Assembly (NCBI GenBank): GCA_027318915.1
Contig: DAHVOH010000049.1
Coordinates: forward strand, 1 to 24,917
Direction of reading: 5' to 3'
Length of the DNA stretch: 24,917 nt
Source of the DNA: Clostridiales bacterium
GTDB lineage: Bacteria; Bacillota_E; Sulfobacillia; Sulfobacillales; JAIMBI01
Below are positions 22,156-24,917 of the stretch, piece by piece. Position 1 is the stretch's first letter, and each line of letters starts with the position of its first letter. A model generated the notes under the pieces. The model was not told where the DNA came from. It did no database searches and worked only from the letters and a program-made list of their open reading frames with translations. The position numbers and the translations under genes are program-made.

Positions 22156-22728
22156 CTAGTGTCGCTCGCCTCCCGGAATTTGTTGCGGCGGCCGCGCTGT
22201 CAATTCCTGGCGCAGGAGATGCAGGGCACGACGCAGCCGGCGTGACACCGCTGACTGGGACACCGCCATCTCGGTCGCCAGCCGGGACTGACTCCACCCC
22301 TCGTAAAAATAGCGCCGTATCAGCGCAGCAGTGGTGGGGTCCAGATGTCCCAGCGCTTCGCGCAGGCTGATGCGCTCCAGGCCAAGGTCCGTGGCGTGAA
22401 CGTCCGGTACGGAGGCCTCTCCCCAAGCGTCGGCGCTGGTCGTGCGGCGCCGCTCTCGCCACGCCCGTCTGAGCCAATGCCGCATTTCCCCGAGGATGAC
22501 GGGAACGGCATACGTGGTGAAGGCGGCACCCCGGGCAGGGTCGTAGGCGTCGAGAGCCTTCAGCAGCCCCACATACCCCTGTTGGCAAATCTCCTCCCGC
22601 CACTCGGGCGGACAGGAAAGTCTCGCCGCCATGCGCCGCACCAAAGCTTGGTGGCGCATAAACCGTCGCTCCCGGCTGCCGGCCGGCCCATCCCGTCCGG
22701 ACGTTCCCGGCGGCTCGTCATTGGTCAT
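22156..22728 (-). CDS. sigF: Forespore sigma factor SigF, lacking a sigma-3 domain
   Basis: SigF is the first forespore-specific sigma factor, held by SpoIIAB until released by SpoIIAA. Sigma-2 is intact (about 24-90: EEICQQGYVGLLKALDAYDP, then AFTTYAVPVILGEMRHWLRR). Sigma-4 is intact (about 118-176, with the HTH WSQSRLATEMAVSQSAVSRR). Only about 27 Arg/Ala-rich residues join them, where B. subtilis SigF has a full sigma-3 domain; the total is 190 residues against about 255. The frame is uninterrupted, so this is a compact protein and not a frameshift. The ATG lies 11 bases inside the spoIIAB 3' end. Position directly after spoIIAB makes the SigF role likely. Confidence 0.88.
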   Translation of the reverse strand: MTNDEPPGTSGRDGPAGSRERRFMRHQALVRRMAARLSCPPEWREEICQQGYVGLLKALDAYDPARGAAFTTYAVPVILGEMRHWLRRAWRERRRTTSADAWGEASVPDVHATDLGLERISLREALGHLDPTTAALIRRYFYEGWSQSRLATEMAVSQSAVSRRLRRALHLLRQELTARPPQQIPGGERH

Positions 22729-23191
22729 CCGACGTCACCCGGTTGACCGGATGCGTGTGTGCCATCTTTTCCATAGTCACCTGTGTGCCCTGTCCCACGT
22801 GGCTTTGCACGCTGACCTCGTCCATGAACGCCTTCATGAAGGCAAAGCCCAGACCGGTGTGCTCGTCATCCAGAGAACCCGGCTGCATGGCGGCTTGCAC
22901 ATCCGCCATCCCCACGCCCCGATCGCTCACGGTGACGGTCAGCCGCTGTTGCGCCAGCATCGCCGACACCGCCACCGACGCATCCGGTCGGCCGCCGTAT
23001 CCGTGGACAATGGCGTTGGTGACCGCTTCCGACACGGCCACCTTGATCTCTTCAATGTCCTCCACCGAAAATCCGGCCTGCGCCGCCAAGGCAGCGACGG
23101 CAATCCGGGCTACGCCGATATTGGCCACCGCGCTGCTGCACTCCAATCGGAACCAACGGGAATCCGCCGCCGACGATTCCTGTGTACTCAC
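22718..23191 (-). CDS. spoIIAB: Anti-sigma-F factor and serine kinase SpoIIAB
   Basis: SpoIIAB holds SigF and phosphorylates SpoIIAA. The GHKL ATPase motifs are an N-box EAVTNAIVHGY (E55, N59), G1 VSDRGVGM, and G2 EHTGLGFAFMKAFMDEV. The N-terminal half (AVANIGVARIAVAALAAQAGF) fits the family. At 157 residues it is slightly longer than B. subtilis (146) owing to both tails. The GTG follows the SpoIIAA TAA with no spacer. Confidence 0.95.
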   Translation of the reverse strand: MSTQESSAADSRWFRLECSSAVANIGVARIAVAALAAQAGFSVEDIEEIKVAVSEAVTNAIVHGYGGRPDASVAVSAMLAQQRLTVTVSDRGVGMADVQAAMQPGSLDDEHTGLGFAFMKAFMDEVSVQSHVGQGTQVTMEKMAHTHPVNRVTSDDQ

Positions 23192-23542
23192 TTAGGTCCC
23201 GCCTCTCTGAGCAGGATGGCGTGCTGTCTCAATGGTCATAATGCCATGAAGTCCCGAGAGGCGGAGGACACGGTCGAGCGCGGGCCGCACGCCGACCAGC
23301 CGTAGGGTCAAACCCCGGCCCTGCAATCGACGGAATCGACCCAGCAGCAAGCCCACGCCGGAGCTGTCCAGGAATGTGACGCGACTTAAGTCGAGCACCA
23401 GATGCCGGCCCCGGTGGCGGTCGAGCAGGTTGTCAATCTCCTCCCGGATTCCTGGACACGAGGCCATGTCCAGCGCGCCCGCGAGCGCCAGCACAATCTC
23501 CTGGGCACCGATCGCCGGCGTTCCCACCTGTGATCGCGCCAC
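23192..23542 (-). CDS. spoIIAA: Anti-anti-sigma factor SpoIIAA
   Basis: A STAS-domain protein that, when dephosphorylated by SpoIIE, displaces SpoIIAB from SigF. It has VLALAGALDMASCPGIREEI, the switch loop LVLDLSRVTFLDSSGVGLLLGR with the phosphorylatable Ser61 (DSSGVG), and LTLRLVGVRPALDRVLRLSGL. The length is 116 residues. The GTG has GGAGG nine bases upstream. It is the first gene of the operon, behind a SigH-like promoter. Confidence 0.95.
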   Translation of the reverse strand: MARSQVGTPAIGAQEIVLALAGALDMASCPGIREEIDNLLDRHRGRHLVLDLSRVTFLDSSGVGLLLGRFRRLQGRGLTLRLVGVRPALDRVLRLSGLHGIMTIETARHPAQRGGT

Positions 23543-23570
23543 CCCGCATCGCCTCCATTATCTGGCAGAT

Positions 23571-23599
23571 CCAATTCGGCACCGACCATGCCGTTCCTG
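23571..23599 (-). promoter_or_regulatory. SigH-type promoter of the spoIIA operon
   Basis: On the minus strand CAGGAACGG (-35; consensus RnAGGAwww) is followed after 12 bases by CGAATTG (-10; consensus GAAT). It lies about 30 bases before the spoIIAA start. B. subtilis spoIIA is also transcribed by SigH. A Spo0A box was not found by eye. Confidence 0.7.
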
Positions 23600-24048
23600 C
23601 CGGGGACGGGGGACACTTCCGCGAAAACGGCCCGGCCGACGCCTGGTGCCGTGCGCCGATGAGTCAACACGTCTCGCGGCGGGAAAAAGTCCGGCGGTGC
23701 GGCCGGGTGTCCCCTTCCCGGCTGGCCGCCAGGACCCGGCGGGTTGGCCCGACGAGCGGGCCGTATCCAAGCGACGGTCCGTCATCGGGGCGTAGGGCTG
23801 GAGGGCGCGGACTCGATGCCGGCGGAAATCCGGCCTTGGGAGCGCAGGGAGGGTCGCGCCTGCCGCCTCAGTCGCTGCGGGCTCGCGACCGAGGCGGGTG
23901 CCATGAGCGGGGGACGCGCGCGGAAGGAGCGGGATCCCCAAGGGCACCCGAGCTTTGGCGGGGTTTGGCCGGCATCCCGGCGCCGCACCGGGGACGGGGC
24001 GGACAAAGACCGGCGCTGGTCCGCCCCGTGCGCGCTCGGTCGCCGTCG
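23600..24048. other. Intergenic stretch without a recognised gene
   Basis: Between the spoIIA promoter and the yteA-like gene lie about 450 bp of very GC-rich sequence. Open frames exist on both strands but are Arg/Pro/Gly-rich and show no family motif. One strong hairpin (23994-24029) is present. No tRNA or known small RNA was recognised. Confidence 0.45.
23994..24029 (-). terminator. Possible U-less terminator after the yteA-like gene
   Basis: ACGGGGCGGAC and GTCCGCCCCGT form perfect 11-bp arms around a 14-base loop, 19 bases after the stop codon. No T-run follows. Confidence 0.5.
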
Positions 24049-24717
24049 TCAGTCGGCCGGAGGCTTGCGGGAGGGTCCCTCCGTCGCCTCGCGCGCCAGC
24101 GCGGCGCCCATCCGGCGGGGACGCTGGCGTGTTTCGTCCAGCATCGGGGTGCCCGTCGCATCGACGGCGCCTTCCACGTCTTCCACCGCTCCCAGGTCCG
24201 CTTCCCACCCGCCGTCCAAACTCTCGTAATCCACCGCGGGAGGAACATCCTGCGGGGTATCCGAACTTCCCCAACGCTCCATCTCCCGGGTCACGTCGGA
24301 AGGTTCCCCGGCGGGGCCGCTCATGTCGCCAGGGCGCCCATGGCGCCAGTGGTCGCGGTGTGCGCGGACGGACGCCTCCTCGCGAGCGCAGACGATGCAG
24401 CGGACCGATTCGGGTCGCGCCTGCAGCCGGTCGGCGGGGATGGGCGCCCCACACCCGTCGCAGAAGCCGTACGTGCCCTCTTTCCACTTTTCCAGGGCCC
24501 GTTCCACCTCCCCGAGTCGCGCAGAGAGACCCCGCTCGAGGCCGAGCGTCGTCTCGCGCCGCAAGGTCGTGCTGGCATCGTCGGCGGGATGATTGTCGTA
24601 GGACGAGAGGGCGCCACCCTCCTCGCTCGCGGGAGTCAGCAGACTCGCGCGCAGGGATTGACGGATGACGCGAAGACGGCGCAGGAGACGACGCAATTCA
24701 ACCGACTCCGATGGCAT
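24049..24717 (-). CDS. TraR/DksA-family zinc-finger protein, YteA-like
   Basis: The 222 residues begin with an N-terminal helical region (ELRRLLRRLRVIRQSLR), followed by the spore-former signature SSYDNHPADDAST. A coiled helix (LERGLSARLGEVERALEKWKEGTYGFC) leads into a four-Cys zinc finger (C86, C89, C107, C110; CDGCGAPIPADRLQA then RCIVC). The acidic tail (VDYESLDGGWEADLGAVEDVEGAVDATGTP) is also seen in YteA proteins. DksA relatives bind the RNA polymerase secondary channel; whether YteA does is not known to me. GAGGGG lies eight bases before the ATG at 24717. Upstream open frame is not homologous and is excluded. Confidence 0.9.
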   Translation of the reverse strand: MPSESVELRRLLRRLRVIRQSLRASLLTPASEEGGALSSYDNHPADDASTTLRRETTLGLERGLSARLGEVERALEKWKEGTYGFCDGCGAPIPADRLQARPESVRCIVCAREEASVRAHRDHWRHGRPGDMSGPAGEPSDVTREMERWGSSDTPQDVPPAVDYESLDGGWEADLGAVEDVEGAVDATGTPMLDETRQRPRRMGAALAREATEGPSRKPPAD

Positions 24718-24853
24718 AACAGCATCCCCTCTGACTCTCCGCCGCCGCGCCGGCACGAACGACCGACGCACCCTTTGCCGCGACCCGACCCGCTGTCCAA
24801 GCCAATCGCGCATCACGCGGGGTTCCGAGCGCAGGCCTCCCTGGGCGGCCGGC

Positions 24854-24917
24854 TCATGCCACCAGCCGCGAGAAATACCGCCAAGCGAGGTCGGGCCATG
24901 ATACGGCGGCAATCCCG
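24854..24917 (-). CDS. Possible 3' fragment of an unidentified gene
   Basis: The window edge is open in one minus-strand frame for 20 codons and ends ...SWPDLAWRYFSRLVA at a TGA. The Trp/Leu/Phe-rich helix could be a protein C-terminus, but it is too short to identify or even to be sure it is coding. Confidence 0.2.
   Translation of the reverse strand, partial: GIAAVSWPDLAWRYFSRLVA

Noticed and set aside
1..24917. CRISPR arrays, insertion sequences, tRNA or rRNA genes
   Set aside because: No regularly spaced repeats, transposase motifs or tRNA-like cloverleaf were seen on reading; a covariance search was not possible.

Overview
The window looks like one stretch of chromosome from a GC-rich, endospore-forming Firmicute. 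The basis is gene content: spoIIAA-spoIIAB-sigF, spoVAC/D/E, gerW (ytfJ), spmA/spmB and a yteA-like gene, in a high-GC background with strong AGGAGG-type ribosome sites. Several neighbourhoods match Bacillus subtilis (der/yphA/ypfD/plsC/cmk/aroH, ytfI-ytfJ, scpA-scpB, lysA-spoVA-sigF-spoIIA). The divergence, the missing spoVAA/AB and the GC content point to a deep lineage such as Sulfobacillus, Thermaerobacter or Symbiobacterium relatives. That placement is inference. Nearly every gene is on the minus strand; only the SWIM-domain gene (5104-6120) and spmB (8514-9047) are on the plus strand.

Region by region, from the right (upstream for the minus strand): a yteA-like DksA-family gene; a gene-poor 0.5 kb stretch; the spoIIA operon behind a good SigH-type promoter; a dodecin gene; spoVAC, spoVAD, spoVAE and spoVAEA; a 237-bp leader with an intrinsic terminator abutting the ribosome site of lysA; lysA; a 434-bp stretch with only a weak reading frame; scpA and scpB; a ytfI-like gene and gerW. 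Next comes a non-homologous end-joining cluster (ku, DNA ligase, LigD-type polymerase), tightly coupled and followed by an SNF2 ATPase, a membrane-anchored rhodanese, a protein-disulfide-oxidoreductase-like protein with a CxxS site, and spmA. spmA converges on and overlaps spmB. The left third holds a RidA-family protein, an RluB-type pseudouridine synthase, nicotinate phosphoribosyltransferase, the SWIM protein, a ylaI-like zinc protein, aroH, cmk, plsC, an S1-repeat protein, a yphA-like membrane protein and der.

The points most worth a second look are: (1) the sigF-position sigma factor has no room for a sigma-3 domain; (2) a possible spore DNA-repair/maturation operon runs from ku to spmA; (3) a dodecin sits inside the sigF-spoVA operon; (4) the lysA leader has attenuator-like architecture; (5) the ridA-like gene has a perfect Shine-Dalgarno placed for an AUC start; (6) der homology ends abruptly about 240 bp from the window edge and continues as an unrelated sensor-like frame, which suggests a rearrangement or a chimeric contig end. 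Functions are assigned from recognisable motifs and gene order; no searches were run.
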